Assembly: GCA_017408025.1 (NCBI GenBank)
Contig: JAFQVJ010000028.1
Coordinates: 1 to 32,430, forward strand
Direction: 5' to 3'
DNA: 32,430 nucleotides
From: Lachnospiraceae bacterium
GTDB lineage: Bacteria > Bacillota > Clostridia > Lachnospirales > Lachnospiraceae
In this document: in pieces, positions 21,736-30,510 of the stretch
Layout of the letters: the number at the start of each line of letters is the position of its first letter
How positions within the stretch are numbered: position 1 is the stretch's first letter
Notes under the pieces: model-generated
Databases searched by the model: none
The model's input: only the letters and a program-made list of their open reading frames with translations
Told to the model about the DNA's origin: nothing
Translations under genes and position numbers: made by a program

Positions 21736-23333
21736 TGGACAATGCAGAAGGTAAGATTACTACTGGTGGCTTATTGCCATCAGTGGAAGCAAAGTTAGTA
21801 TACAAATTTATAGGGAACGATGCAGATAAGGCAGGATATGCAGAAGGAATCATTACGCTAATGGCGCCAGCAGGAACGTATTACCTGTATTGGAGTGATG
21901 ATGAAAGAGCTTTAGATGGATACTATGAAATAGCAAAGCTGGAGGTAGGCATAGACAAATTGGAAGCAACCTTCAAATTTGGATATCATACAGCCATTCC
22001 AGCTAATGCAACAAGAGTAATAGCTGTGCCTGGTAAATGTAAAGGATTGAATGTATGTGATGCTATAGCTGTATTTGATATTTCAGAGGAAAAGCAGCTA
22101 GGATATAAGTCAGATGATGCAATTTACACATTTAATTCTTATTCTGATATTCATATTGATGAAGAGCGTTGGGGAGAAACACCAGCACATTGGTTTGAGT
22201 ATTCAGAAAGCCATTGGGCAGAGGCACTTGCATATTCTGCGAAAATGAAAGCTGATTTTATTGTTACATCAGGTGATCAGGTTACAAATGCCAAATATGA
22301 AAATTTAGACAAAGAATGGAAGGTCTATCATTATATTCTTGCTCAGTCAGATTATGTAAATCCAATATACGAAACCTGTGGTAACCATGAAATACGTAAG
22401 GATGAAGCAGTTCAGGAACAGTTAGCTACATTTATTATCAATAGTGGATTGGATTCTAATATTGAAACAATACAGAAGAATAAGCCTTATTACTCCTTTA
22501 TAGAGCCGTGTACAGGGGATTTATTTATCGTTATGGCATTGGAGAGGGGATACCGTCCAGCAGCTTATGACGAATTTACAAGGGAACAGATGGACTGGGT
22601 TGAAGATTTGTTGAGAGAAAATTATGGTAGAGGAAGAAATATCTTTATTATACAGCATGCTCTTATAAGTGGATATGGACCAGGGGATGATTATGAAACA
22701 CCATATTATAGAGGTTCAATTGCTGTAGCATCTGAGTCAGTGGCAAGATTTAAAGGAATTTTGGAAAATTACAAGGATATAATATGGATATCAGGTCATT
22801 CACATGAAGCGTTTTCACTGGAATACAATTACACAAATTGTAACGGAAGTGCTTGTAATATGATACATAATAGCAGCATTGGTGGACCAACCCATGTGAC
22901 GGATGGAGTGATAGACTATGCGTTCGAAGAAAAACTGTCACAGGGATATTTTGTGCAAACCTTTGAGAAGTCTATTATTTTTAGCGGTGCAAATGTGTGT
23001 GAACAGAAAATTTATCCAGCACATTCATATATCATTGATGGAAATACAAAAAAGATAGAGAAGAAAAATGAACAAGGCAGAACCGATTTAAAGGTTACAG
23101 CTGGTAATGTCCGTTCAGCAATTTCAAATGTATATTCTGTATTGGGCATCTATTATGAATATAGTTCATATAATCAATATCAGCACTTGAAGAAAATATA
23201 CTATAAATATAAGGACAAAGATATTGATAGAATGACTGCTGAAGAACGATCTATAGTATATGATCATATTTCAAATGGCATTGAAAAATTACATAGTATA
23301 GTATCATCTATGGCTGAAAAGGTTAAACAGTAG
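21735..23333 (+). CDS. Cytoplasmic metallophosphoesterase with N-terminal beta domain
   Basis: 532 aa from MDNAEGKIT; GGGGGAG is 8 bases upstream and the ATG overlaps the rlmD stop (TAATG), so it is translationally coupled. Residues about 18-118 form a beta domain with YYLYWSDDERALDGYYEIAKL that also occurs in the protein at 30511. The calcineurin-like phosphoesterase domain follows: SYSDIHID (D138, H140), TSGDQ (D181), CGNHE (N217, H218), IIQHALIS and WISGHSHEAF, giving all dimetal ligands. A helical C-terminus of about 60 residues ends it. No signal peptide is seen, so it should act in the cytoplasm. Substrate unknown. Confidence 0.88.
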   Translation: MDNAEGKITTGGLLPSVEAKLVYKFIGNDADKAGYAEGIITLMAPAGTYYLYWSDDERALDGYYEIAKLEVGIDKLEATFKFGYHTAIPANATRVIAVPGKCKGLNVCDAIAVFDISEEKQLGYKSDDAIYTFNSYSDIHIDEERWGETPAHWFEYSESHWAEALAYSAKMKADFIVTSGDQVTNAKYENLDKEWKVYHYILAQSDYVNPIYETCGNHEIRKDEAVQEQLATFIINSGLDSNIETIQKNKPYYSFIEPCTGDLFIVMALERGYRPAAYDEFTREQMDWVEDLLRENYGRGRNIFIIQHALISGYGPGDDYETPYYRGSIAVASESVARFKGILENYKDIIWISGHSHEAFSLEYNYTNCNGSACNMIHNSSIGGPTHVTDGVIDYAFEEKLSQGYFVQTFEKSIIFSGANVCEQKIYPAHSYIIDGNTKKIEKKNEQGRTDLKVTAGNVRSAISNVYSVLGIYYEYSSYNQYQHLKKIYYKYKDKDIDRMTAEERSIVYDHISNGIEKLHSIVSSMAEKVKQ

Positions 23334-23368
23334 TCATTGGAATATTGGGATAATATAGTAGAAAAACG

Positions 23369-23397
23369 TTGACAAATAAAAATGTAGGGAATATAAT
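23369..23397 (+). promoter_or_regulatory. Promoter of the ABC exporter operon
   Basis: TTGACA (23369-23374), 17-bp spacer, TATAAT (23392-23397): full consensus. The predicted start is near 23404 and the leader is about 95 nt. Confidence 0.88.
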
Positions 23398-23406
23398 AGC
23401 AAAATG

Positions 23407-23475
23407 GTTAGCGACCACTAACTTTATAGTGTTTGGTGGTCGTTTTCTAGATAAAAGAGTTAGACAAAACTAACT
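23407..23475. promoter_or_regulatory. Two GTTAG-N6-CTAAC operator-like palindromes in the ABC leader
   Basis: GTTAG-CGACCA-CTAAC at 23407-23422 and GTTAG-ACAAAA-CTAAC at 23459-23474 share arms and spacing, 52 bp apart, right after a consensus promoter. This looks like paired sites for a dimeric repressor (MarR or TetR type). The first palindrome overlaps a second hairpin, CGACCAC (23412-23418) with GTGGTCG (23436-23442) followed by TTTT, which could terminate transcription early. Both readings are possible. Confidence 0.65.
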
Positions 23476-23499
23476 CCAAAAAACAAAGGAGTGAAAAAA

Positions 23500-24201
23500 A
23501 TGAAAATTGTTGAATTTCAGGATGTAACCCGTGTTTATACAAGTGGCGAGCATGAATTAAAAGCTCTCAATGGCGTAAATATGAGCCTTGATGAAGGGAA
23601 GTTTGTTGTAATACTGGGACCAAGTGGAGCCGGCAAAAGTACATTACTCAACATGCTTGGAGGATTAGACAGCCCTACCAGTGGAAAGATAACGGTAGGT
23701 GGAAAAGACATATCAACCTTATCTAATGATGAGTTAGCAGAATATAGAGCAGAGACAGTGGGATTTGTATTCCAGTTTTATAACCTTATACCAACACTTA
23801 CAGTATATGAGAATGTAGCGTTGGTAAAGGAAATATCGAAGAACTCGTTGGATCCGGCAAAGATTCTTGAAGAGGTTGGATTGGCAGATCATATGAAAAA
23901 TTTCCCTGCTGAGCTCTCAGGTGGAGAGCAGCAGAGAGTATCAATTGCAAGAGCTATTGCTAAGAATCCAAAGATTCTTCTTTGCGATGAGCCCACAGGT
24001 GCACTTGACTCGGATACAGGTGTATTAGTTTTAAAGCTTTTATTGTCCATGGCTAGAAATTATGGAAAAACAATTGTTATCGTTACCCATAATCAAAACA
24101 TTGCCAAGATGGCAGACGTAGTTATCCGTGTAAAGAGTGGAAAGATTAAGTCGTATGAGGAACAGGAAAATCCAATGAGCGCAGATGAAGTGGAGTGGTA
24201 A
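23500..24201 (+). CDS. ABC transporter ATPase, MacB/LolD/FtsE type
   Basis: 233 aa from MKIVEFQDV; AAAGGAG is 9 bases ahead. Walker A GPSGAGKSTLLN (about 38-49), Q-loop in FVFQFYNL, signature LSGGEQQRVS (about 138-147), Walker B ILLCDEPTGALD and the switch His in VTHN are all present. This ATPase class pairs with FtsX-fold permeases that move peptides, lipoproteins or antibiotics by a mechanical mechanism rather than through a channel. Its stop is 4 bp before the permease start. The operator-like leader suggests induction by a compound, perhaps an antimicrobial peptide. Confidence 0.96.
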   Translation: MKIVEFQDVTRVYTSGEHELKALNGVNMSLDEGKFVVILGPSGAGKSTLLNMLGGLDSPTSGKITVGGKDISTLSNDELAEYRAETVGFVFQFYNLIPTLTVYENVALVKEISKNSLDPAKILEEVGLADHMKNFPAELSGGEQQRVSIARAIAKNPKILLCDEPTGALDSDTGVLVLKLLLSMARNYGKTIVIVTHNQNIAKMADVVIRVKSGKIKSYEEQENPMSADEVEW

Positions 24202-24205
24202 TATT

Positions 24206-26476
24206 ATGTTATTAAAAAAACTTTTCAGAACTGCGTGGGCATACAAAGCGCAGTTTATATCAATGATTATAATGATTGCCATAGGTGTTGGAGTATTCTT
24301 TGGCTTCAATATTGAGTGGTATAGTTTGGACGAAGATTCAAGCGAGTTTTTTGAGGCAACTAAATATGCAGATTATCGTATATATAACGAGGCTGGATTT
24401 ACAGAAGAAGATATAAACGCCATAAAAGGAATTGAGGGCGTTGAGGCTGCCAGCAGAATTCTCGCGGTAAATGTAGATGTAAAGGGAACAGAGGATGCAT
24501 TGGGGTTATTTGTGCCAGAGGACTATGTTGTATCAACAATTCTAGTGAATGAGGGAGCTGACTATAATGCAGAAACAAAAGGCTTTTGGCTCTCTGATAA
24601 ATATGCCCAGGCGAATGATTTATCTGTTGGAGATACATTAACAGTTACATATATGGGTATAGAGGTTAAAGGTGAAATCTTAGGCTTAGGAAAAAGTGGA
24701 GAATATCTTATATGCGTTGCTGATGAGAATCAGCTTATGCCGGATATGGAGACCTACGGATATGTATATGCGTCGCCAGCTATAATATCAGAAAATATTG
24801 GCATGGAGTTTTATCCACAGATTAATATTATATCAGAGCTTACAAAGAATCAGCTTGAAGATGAGATAAAGGCAGCTTTAGGTGAGACAACTCTGGTTAC
24901 AACAAAGGACGAGCATTATTCATATGCAGGTTTACAGAGTGAAGTAGAGGAAGGCAAAACAATGGGAGCGCTGGTACCAGTGTTATTCCTAGCTATCGCC
25001 ATACTTACTATGGTAACAACTATGCACCGCATAACTGCCAATGAGAAAACACAGATAGGTACACTTAAAGCCTTAGGCTTTAAGGATAGAAGAATTCTCA
25101 GACACTATACATCATATGGCTTTATGTTGGGACTTGCCGGAACAATTCTTGGTATTTTGCTGGGATATTTTATTGCAGGCTTTATTATGGACGAAAATGG
25201 TATGATGGGTACATATATTGATATGCCTAGCTGGCAGTTGCGTATGCCGGGCATTTGCTGGATAATACTTGTGCTTATTGTAGTGTTACAGACATTCATT
25301 GGATATCTTTCAGTTAAGAAAATGCTTAAAGGAACAGCTGCGGAGGCTCTTAGACCATATACACCAAAAAAGGTAAAAGCAATGTTCCTTGAGAAGACAC
25401 CATTGTGGAATAAGCTTCCATTTGCTACAAAGTGGAATTTGCGAGACGTAGTGAGACATAAGTCCCGTTCATTTATGACTCTCATAGGAATCATAGGCTG
25501 TATGCTTCTTCTTGTAGGCGGTCTGGGTATGAAAGACACTATGGGTGGATTTATAGACATGATTAATAATGATATCTATGATTACACAACTAAGATAAAT
25601 ATGGTAGAGACAGCTGATAATGAGGATATTGTTGAATTTGCAAAAAAGTACGATGGTGACTGGCAGGCAACTTTAAGTATAAAGCTTGATGATAAAGCTA
25701 TAGCACTAGATATCTATGATGTAGAGCATGACATGATTAACTTTGTCGATGAAGATGACCAGAAAGTGACTCTGGGCAATGATGGAGCGTATATATGTAT
25801 CAGACTTACAGATGATATACAGGTTGGAGATACTATAAGCTTTTCGCCATATGGCTCGGAGGAGACATATGAAGTGAAGGTGGCTGGTGTTATACGCTCT
25901 ATTATGACAGAAAATATAACTATGACAAAAGAATATGCAGAAAGCATAGGAATTCCTTATCATATCAGCTCTATATATACAGACACACCACAGGAAGGCA
26001 TTGAAGATTCAAGTATAGTGGCAGGAAAACAGTCAAAACAGTCAATCATGGATTCATATGAAAACTTTATGGAGATTATGGATATTATGGTGGCAGTGTT
26101 TGTTATAGGTGCTATAGTACTTGGAATAGTAGTTTTATACAATCTGGGAGTTATGAGCTACATAGAGCGCTCCCGTGAGCTGGCCACACTTAAGGTAGTA
26201 GGCTTTAAGGATAAGCATATTGGTAAGATTCTTATAAGTCAGAATATCTGGCTCACAGTAGTGGGTGTAATTATTGGTTTGCCTGCAGGTATAGGAGTGT
26301 TAAAGCTTCTCTTAGTAATGCTGGCGACAGAATACGAGCTGAAGCTTTTGGTAGGTCCATTAACATATGCCATTAGCATGCTTGTAACCTTTGGAGTCTC
26401 ACTAGTGGTAGGATTCTTTGTTGCAAGAAAGAATAAGAAAATAGATATGGTAGAGGCATTGAAGGGCAGAGAATAG
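24206..26476 (+). CDS. FtsX-family ABC transporter permease
   Basis: 756 aa from MLLKKLFRTAW. GGAG lies 11 bases ahead inside the end of the ATPase gene; an ATG 21 bases upstream overlaps that gene. An N-terminal membrane segment (about 20-38) is followed by an external domain (to about 250). The first FtsX module has three segments (about 255-380, with THRITANEKTQIGTLKALGF). A second external domain (about 445-620) and a second FtsX module (about 625-750, with IERSRELATLKVVGF) follow. This duplicated form is like the YknZ/BceB-like exporters of Firmicutes. Substrate not clear; antimicrobial-peptide or lipid export is inferred from class only. Confidence 0.92.
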   Translation: MLLKKLFRTAWAYKAQFISMIIMIAIGVGVFFGFNIEWYSLDEDSSEFFEATKYADYRIYNEAGFTEEDINAIKGIEGVEAASRILAVNVDVKGTEDALGLFVPEDYVVSTILVNEGADYNAETKGFWLSDKYAQANDLSVGDTLTVTYMGIEVKGEILGLGKSGEYLICVADENQLMPDMETYGYVYASPAIISENIGMEFYPQINIISELTKNQLEDEIKAALGETTLVTTKDEHYSYAGLQSEVEEGKTMGALVPVLFLAIAILTMVTTMHRITANEKTQIGTLKALGFKDRRILRHYTSYGFMLGLAGTILGILLGYFIAGFIMDENGMMGTYIDMPSWQLRMPGICWIILVLIVVLQTFIGYLSVKKMLKGTAAEALRPYTPKKVKAMFLEKTPLWNKLPFATKWNLRDVVRHKSRSFMTLIGIIGCMLLLVGGLGMKDTMGGFIDMINNDIYDYTTKINMVETADNEDIVEFAKKYDGDWQATLSIKLDDKAIALDIYDVEHDMINFVDEDDQKVTLGNDGAYICIRLTDDIQVGDTISFSPYGSEETYEVKVAGVIRSIMTENITMTKEYAESIGIPYHISSIYTDTPQEGIEDSSIVAGKQSKQSIMDSYENFMEIMDIMVAVFVIGAIVLGIVVLYNLGVMSYIERSRELATLKVVGFKDKHIGKILISQNIWLTVVGVIIGLPAGIGVLKLLLVMLATEYELKLLVGPLTYAISMLVTFGVSLVVGFFVARKNKKIDMVEALKGRE

Positions 26477-26515
26477 AGAAGATAAAAAGTTCAATAGCAT
26501 AATTGGAAGGAAAGA

Positions 26516-26556
26516 CATCAAGTATCTTGTGAGATAGAAAGATACTTGATGTTTTT
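26516..26556 (+). terminator. Terminator of the ABC exporter operon
   Basis: CATCAAGTATCTT (26516-26528), 10-nt loop, AAGATACTTGATG (26539-26551), then TTTTT. Perfect 13-bp stem. Confidence 0.93.
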
Positions 26557-26587
26557 GTATAGGAAAGTTTTTGAAACCTTCCTATAC
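26557..26587. repeat. Dispersed hairpin repeat, copy 3
   Basis: GTATAGGAAAGTTT (26557-26570) and AAACCTTCCTATAC (26574-26587) pair with one mismatch around TTG. It begins directly after the terminator's T run. The loop (TTTTTGAA region) is diverged from copies 1 and 2, but the arms are clearly the same element. Confidence 0.8.
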
Positions 26588-26607
26588 AATAAAATAAGCG
26601 GATTAAG

Positions 26608-26637
26608 TTTACAATTAACCACTTTTTTATGTATAAT
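26608..26637 (+). promoter_or_regulatory. Promoter of the MetH-MetF gene
   Basis: TTTACA (26608-26613), 18-bp spacer, TATAAT (26632-26637). The leader to the ATG is about 40 nt, too short for a SAM riboswitch. Confidence 0.65.
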
Positions 26638-26683
26638 GTATGCAGAAAAAGAAGACAAAGATGTTGAGGAGCAAAAGTAGATT

Positions 26684-28468
26684 ATGACACAGCAGACAAA
26701 TTTTTCTACAAAGAAATCCATAAAAGAAAGATTACAAACAGAAAAACTCATATATGATGGAGCTTTTGGTACATATTACGGATTGATATACGATACAAAG
26801 GAATTGCCGGAGCTTGCCAATACTCTATATCCAGAACGTGTAAAGCGAATACATGAGGAATATATTGAGGCGGGAGCGCACATTATCCGTACTAACACAT
26901 TTGCCAGCAATACTGTTACTATGGATATGTCATGGGACAAAGTTCAAGACAATATACGCAAAGGATATGCCATTGCTAAGAAAGCCGCTGAGGAAAGAGA
27001 CGTATATATAGCAGCAGATATAGGTCAGATACCTTATGATAATCAGCCAGGTAGGGAGAATATATCTAAGGAGTATGTAGATATTTGCCGTACATTTTTA
27101 GAAGAAGGAGCTGAAATATTCGTATTTGAGACATTTTCGGATATGGAAGATATTAGTGAGGCAATTGAGTTTATAGGTGATAAGGCATTTGTAATAGTGC
27201 AGTTTTCAGTAAATCAGTTTGGGTACAGTCATTCAGGACTGAGCGCCCGTAAGCTAATACAGCGTGCTGAGAAAACAGAGTGGATAGATGCTGTGGGATT
27301 TAACTGTGGCGTAGGTCCAGGTCATATGCATCAGATTATTAAGAATGCACATGTGACAGGTAAGAAGTTTCTGACAGCACTTTCTAATGCAGGATATCCT
27401 CAGAATATCAGTAATCGTATGATATTCAGTAACAAAAATATTGATTATTTTGTATCTAAGGTATGCGACATGGCAAATGATGGTGTCGACATAGTAGGAG
27501 GATGCTGTGGAACTACACCAGAATATATTAGAAAGATAAGGGAAAAAGTAACGCTCGTACAGCCAGAAAAAAAACTGCCGTATATTAGTGAAGATAAAGA
27601 AAATGTAGCGAAGAAGGATTGCTCATTCTTTGCGGGAAAAGAAGGAAAGAAGCTGATTGCTGTAGAACTGGCACCGCCACTTGGAAGTGATGATGAGAAG
27701 CTGATGGACGCAGCGCATCTATTGCTAAAAAGTGGAGTGGATGTGCTGACATTTCCAGATTCACCGTCTGGTAGAACTAGAGCAGACTCCATACTTATGG
27801 CAGAGAAGGTGGCAAGAGAGACAGGTATGTGTGTGATGCCTCATATCTGCTGTAGGGATAAAAATGCTATAGCTATGCGTTCACAGTTGTTGGGAGCATA
27901 TATTATTCATATTAATAATTTCCTCATAATTACAGGAGACCCTATTCCGTCAATAGTACGCAACAGCGTTAAGAGCGTGTTTAATTTTGATTCTGTTGGT
28001 CTTATGCGTATCATAAACGATATGAATGAGGAGCAGTTTGCAGAAGCACCTGTTTGCTTTGGCGGAGCAATCAATCAGACAAGATTAAATCTTGAATCTG
28101 AAATCAAGCGCGTTAAGAAAAAGATGGATGCAGGAGCGACTTTTTTTCTGACTCAGCCTATCTCCACAAAAGAGGGTGTGGAGAGAGTCAGACATATAAA
28201 AGAGGCAACGGGAGCACGTATTTTGTGTGGCATTATGCCATTTGTCAGCTTGAAAAATGCCGCATTCATCAAAAATGAGATGACAGGTATAGATGTTGAC
28301 GACGAGGTATTGAAGAGGTATAGAGAAGATATGACAAAGGAAGAGGGAGAGCAGGTAGGTATACAGCTTGCCAAAGAGGTTATGGCGATGACGGATGACT
28401 TTGCTGATGGTTACTATTTTTCGTTTCCGTTTAACAGAGTTGGCATGTTGGAAAAAATTCTTTTGTAG
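26684..28468 (+). CDS. Bifunctional homocysteine S-methyltransferase / methylenetetrahydrofolate reductase
   Basis: 594 aa, two enzymes in one chain. Residues about 1-290 are the homocysteine S-methyltransferase barrel (MetH N-terminal type) with YDGAFGTYYG, a zinc Cys in GFNCGVGP and the zinc pair in GGCCGTTPEYIR. Residues about 310-594 are a MetF-like flavin reductase (VELAPPLGSD, LLGAYIIHINNFLIITGDP, FFLTQPIS). This is the YitJ fusion of Firmicutes, placing methyl-folate production next to methyl transfer to homocysteine for methionine. GAGGAG lies 12 bases before the ATG. Single gene between its own promoter and plsC. Unlike many Firmicute yitJ genes it has no S-box leader. Confidence 0.93.
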   Translation: MTQQTNFSTKKSIKERLQTEKLIYDGAFGTYYGLIYDTKELPELANTLYPERVKRIHEEYIEAGAHIIRTNTFASNTVTMDMSWDKVQDNIRKGYAIAKKAAEERDVYIAADIGQIPYDNQPGRENISKEYVDICRTFLEEGAEIFVFETFSDMEDISEAIEFIGDKAFVIVQFSVNQFGYSHSGLSARKLIQRAEKTEWIDAVGFNCGVGPGHMHQIIKNAHVTGKKFLTALSNAGYPQNISNRMIFSNKNIDYFVSKVCDMANDGVDIVGGCCGTTPEYIRKIREKVTLVQPEKKLPYISEDKENVAKKDCSFFAGKEGKKLIAVELAPPLGSDDEKLMDAAHLLLKSGVDVLTFPDSPSGRTRADSILMAEKVARETGMCVMPHICCRDKNAIAMRSQLLGAYIIHINNFLIITGDPIPSIVRNSVKSVFNFDSVGLMRIINDMNEEQFAEAPVCFGGAINQTRLNLESEIKRVKKKMDAGATFFLTQPISTKEGVERVRHIKEATGARILCGIMPFVSLKNAAFIKNEMTGIDVDDEVLKRYREDMTKEEGEQVGIQLAKEVMAMTDDFADGYYFSFPFNRVGMLEKILL

Positions 28469-28547
28469 CTTTGCAGCAGTTATTCAAAGATTGACTGTCC
28501 AAATTACGGGGAGAAGACTTCATCTGGGATGAATTGTTGCGTAATTG

Positions 28548-28576
28548 TGGCACAAATCTAAAAGAAGTGGTATAAT
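28548..28576 (+). promoter_or_regulatory. Probable promoter of the plsC-araC operon
   Basis: A perfect -10 TATAAT (28571-28576) with a poor -35, TGGCAC at 17 bp or TTGTGG at 20 bp. The poor -35 may mean an activator is needed, perhaps the AraC protein encoded in the operon. Confidence 0.45.
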
Positions 28577-28624
28577 GTCTATAAAAGAAGAGTCATGATT
28601 GAAAAAAATAAAAGGAGAGACATT

Positions 28625-29452
28625 ATGTTTTTTAATGGTATAGCAGTTATTTCTCTTGTCTTAACTGCAGTAGGATATATAGCAGGTATATATGAGGCAT
28701 TGTGGGCAATTCCAGTTGCTTTCATAGTATTATTTATAGGAGTATTACTCTTATGGGCAGTCAGTGGCATCATAGTCACAAGATTTATAAATATGAATAA
28801 AGAGTGTAGTAAATTTAATCCTATATATGGATTTTACACACATTGTGTAATATGTCTGGTAATGCAGTATTTAAGAATAAAAATGCATATTACAGGCAAG
28901 GAAATACTGCCAAAAGAAAAGTTCCTCTTTGTCTGTAATCACAGAGGTGCAATGGACCCATTAGTTACTATGGGAGTTCTTAGAAAATACAATATCGGTT
29001 TTGTGGCAAAAAAGGAGTTGTTTGAGATTCCGGTTATCTCCAGGCTTATGCATTCACGTTTTTGCTTAAGCCTTAATCGAGGAGATGTTAAGGATAGTGC
29101 CAAGACAATTCTTAGAGCTGGTGAGATTATCAAGAATGATTTGGCATCCATGGGTATTTATCCAGAAGGAACAAGAAATCATGAGGATGAGATGTTACCA
29201 TTTATGCATGGAGCATTTAAGATTGCTAAGAAGGCAGAATGTCCTATAGTGGTTGCGACTATTAGGAATACTGAACATATCATGGAAAATGCACCTTTTA
29301 AGAGAACACACGTATATCTTGATTATATTGGTGTTATAAGTAAAGAGGTTGTAGCAGAGAATACTACTGTTGCTCTCAGTAATATGGCTCGTGAAATGAT
29401 GGAAGAGCATATGAAAAAGGATGTGGGCAAATGGCAAAAAACTATGCAATGA
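28625..29452 (+). CDS. 1-acyl-glycerol-3-phosphate acyltransferase (PlsC-like)
   Basis: 275 aa from MFFNGIAVI; AAAGGAG is 9 bases ahead, so the ATG 30 bases upstream is not used. Two N-terminal membrane segments (about 5-25 and 29-52) precede the acyltransferase domain. That domain has the catalytic H-x4-D motif NHRGAMD (H106, D111) and the substrate motif YPEGTRN (about 180-186). It adds the second acyl chain to lysophosphatidic acid at the cytoplasmic membrane. Its end overlaps the AraC gene start, so the two are coupled. Confidence 0.93.
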   Translation: MFFNGIAVISLVLTAVGYIAGIYEALWAIPVAFIVLFIGVLLLWAVSGIIVTRFINMNKECSKFNPIYGFYTHCVICLVMQYLRIKMHITGKEILPKEKFLFVCNHRGAMDPLVTMGVLRKYNIGFVAKKELFEIPVISRLMHSRFCLSLNRGDVKDSAKTILRAGEIIKNDLASMGIYPEGTRNHEDEMLPFMHGAFKIAKKAECPIVVATIRNTEHIMENAPFKRTHVYLDYIGVISKEVVAENTTVALSNMAREMMEEHMKKDVGKWQKTMQ

Positions 29453-30333
29453 AATATGAATTATCTACAGTGGACAGCAATTTCCCGGGCAGAGTTGTTC
29501 TGTTTGATAAACCTGGTAAGGATTGCTATATAGATAAGCACTGGCATAAATCTATAGAAATTAATTATGTTATAAAAGGGGATTTGAAGATAACAATTAA
29601 TGGAGAAAATAAGATTGTCTCTGATGGCGACTTTGCCATTGCAAATGCAAATGATGTACATCAGACAGATGGAAAATATCCAAATGAGCATGTTAAGTTT
29701 TTAGTTATAATTTTCTCTAGTGTGTTTATAAAGAATTATTTTCCGGATTATGAGAAATATAGACTTGATCTTAGTAACAATGAGATAAGGGATGATATTA
29801 GAGCTTACCTGAAAATAATAGAGAATTTTATAGTCAGTGATGATGAGCTGTCTGAGCTACATATTTTATCGGCGCTTATCAATATATTAGATACGATTTT
29901 TACAAAATGTAGCAGGCAAAGAGAAGAATCGGAAGATTTGTTTAAAGAAATCGATAATGTAAATTATATTAAAAGTGCTATTGAATATATTAAAGAGCAT
30001 TACATGGAAAATGTTACATTGGGACAGGTGGCAGCGGTTGCAGGACTTACACCATCTTATTTTACCAAATTATTTAAAATAAAGACCAACAGAACCTTTC
30101 ATGTGTATCTCAATGATATACGCTTGCGGCATGCATTGTCAGATATTGAGAATTATGATGTTACAGAGACCGAGGCAGCATATAATAACGGATTCCCCAA
30201 TATTAAGTCGTTTATCGCTGCGTTTAAGCGAAACTACAATTGTACACCGTCTCAGTACATAAGAGAAAACAAGAAACTACCTTCAATATATGGTTTTAAC
30301 AAGAAATTGGAGGAAAATAACTTTAATGTATAG
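29431..30333 (+). CDS. AraC-family transcriptional regulator
   Basis: 300 aa. An N-terminal cupin-like sensor domain (about 15-110, with DKHWHKSIEINYVIKG and DGDFAIANANDVHQT) precedes a linker. The C-terminal double helix-turn-helix of the AraC family (about 190-285) shows VTLGQVAAVAGLTPSYFTKLFK and FPNIKSFIAAFKRNYNCTPSQYI. The first ATG (29431) overlaps plsC by 22 bp and has AAGGA 12 bases ahead; a second ATG at 29449 overlaps the plsC stop as ATGA and is equally possible. Cupin-type members usually bind a sugar or small metabolite. Targets could include the secreted phosphoesterase downstream. Confidence 0.93.
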   Translation: MAKNYAMKYELSTVDSNFPGRVVLFDKPGKDCYIDKHWHKSIEINYVIKGDLKITINGENKIVSDGDFAIANANDVHQTDGKYPNEHVKFLVIIFSSVFIKNYFPDYEKYRLDLSNNEIRDDIRAYLKIIENFIVSDDELSELHILSALINILDTIFTKCSRQREESEDLFKEIDNVNYIKSAIEYIKEHYMENVTLGQVAAVAGLTPSYFTKLFKIKTNRTFHVYLNDIRLRHALSDIENYDVTETEAAYNNGFPNIKSFIAAFKRNYNCTPSQYIRENKKLPSIYGFNKKLEENNFNV

Positions 30334-30334
30334 C

Positions 30335-30383
30335 AAAAAAGTGTTGTTTACGCCCCAAATAATGGTGTAAATGGCACTTTTTT
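30335..30383 (+). terminator. Terminator of the plsC-araC operon
   Basis: AAAAAAGTG (30335-30343) and CACTTTTTT (30375-30383) form the base of the stem. TTTACGCC (30347-30354) and GGTGTAAA (30364-30371) form the upper part with one G-T pair. The A and T runs could let it work in both directions. Confidence 0.82.
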
Positions 30384-30510
30384 ATTCTACAATAGTAAAA
30401 AAATGCTGTATATGAGTGGAAAAAGAGATATAACTCGCGGATTATGTCATATAAAATCGGCAAAGTTATATGTATACTTAAAAAAAAGCTTTAAGAAAGG
30501 AAGGATAGTT

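Noticed and set aside
26588-26683. SAM riboswitch ahead of the MetH-MetF gene
   Set aside because: The space after the promoter is about 40 nt and none of the S-box helices can be drawn.
28545-28576. Sigma-54 promoter suggested by TGGCAC
   Set aside because: The required TTGC-type -12 element is missing at the right distance; a TATAAT box fits better.
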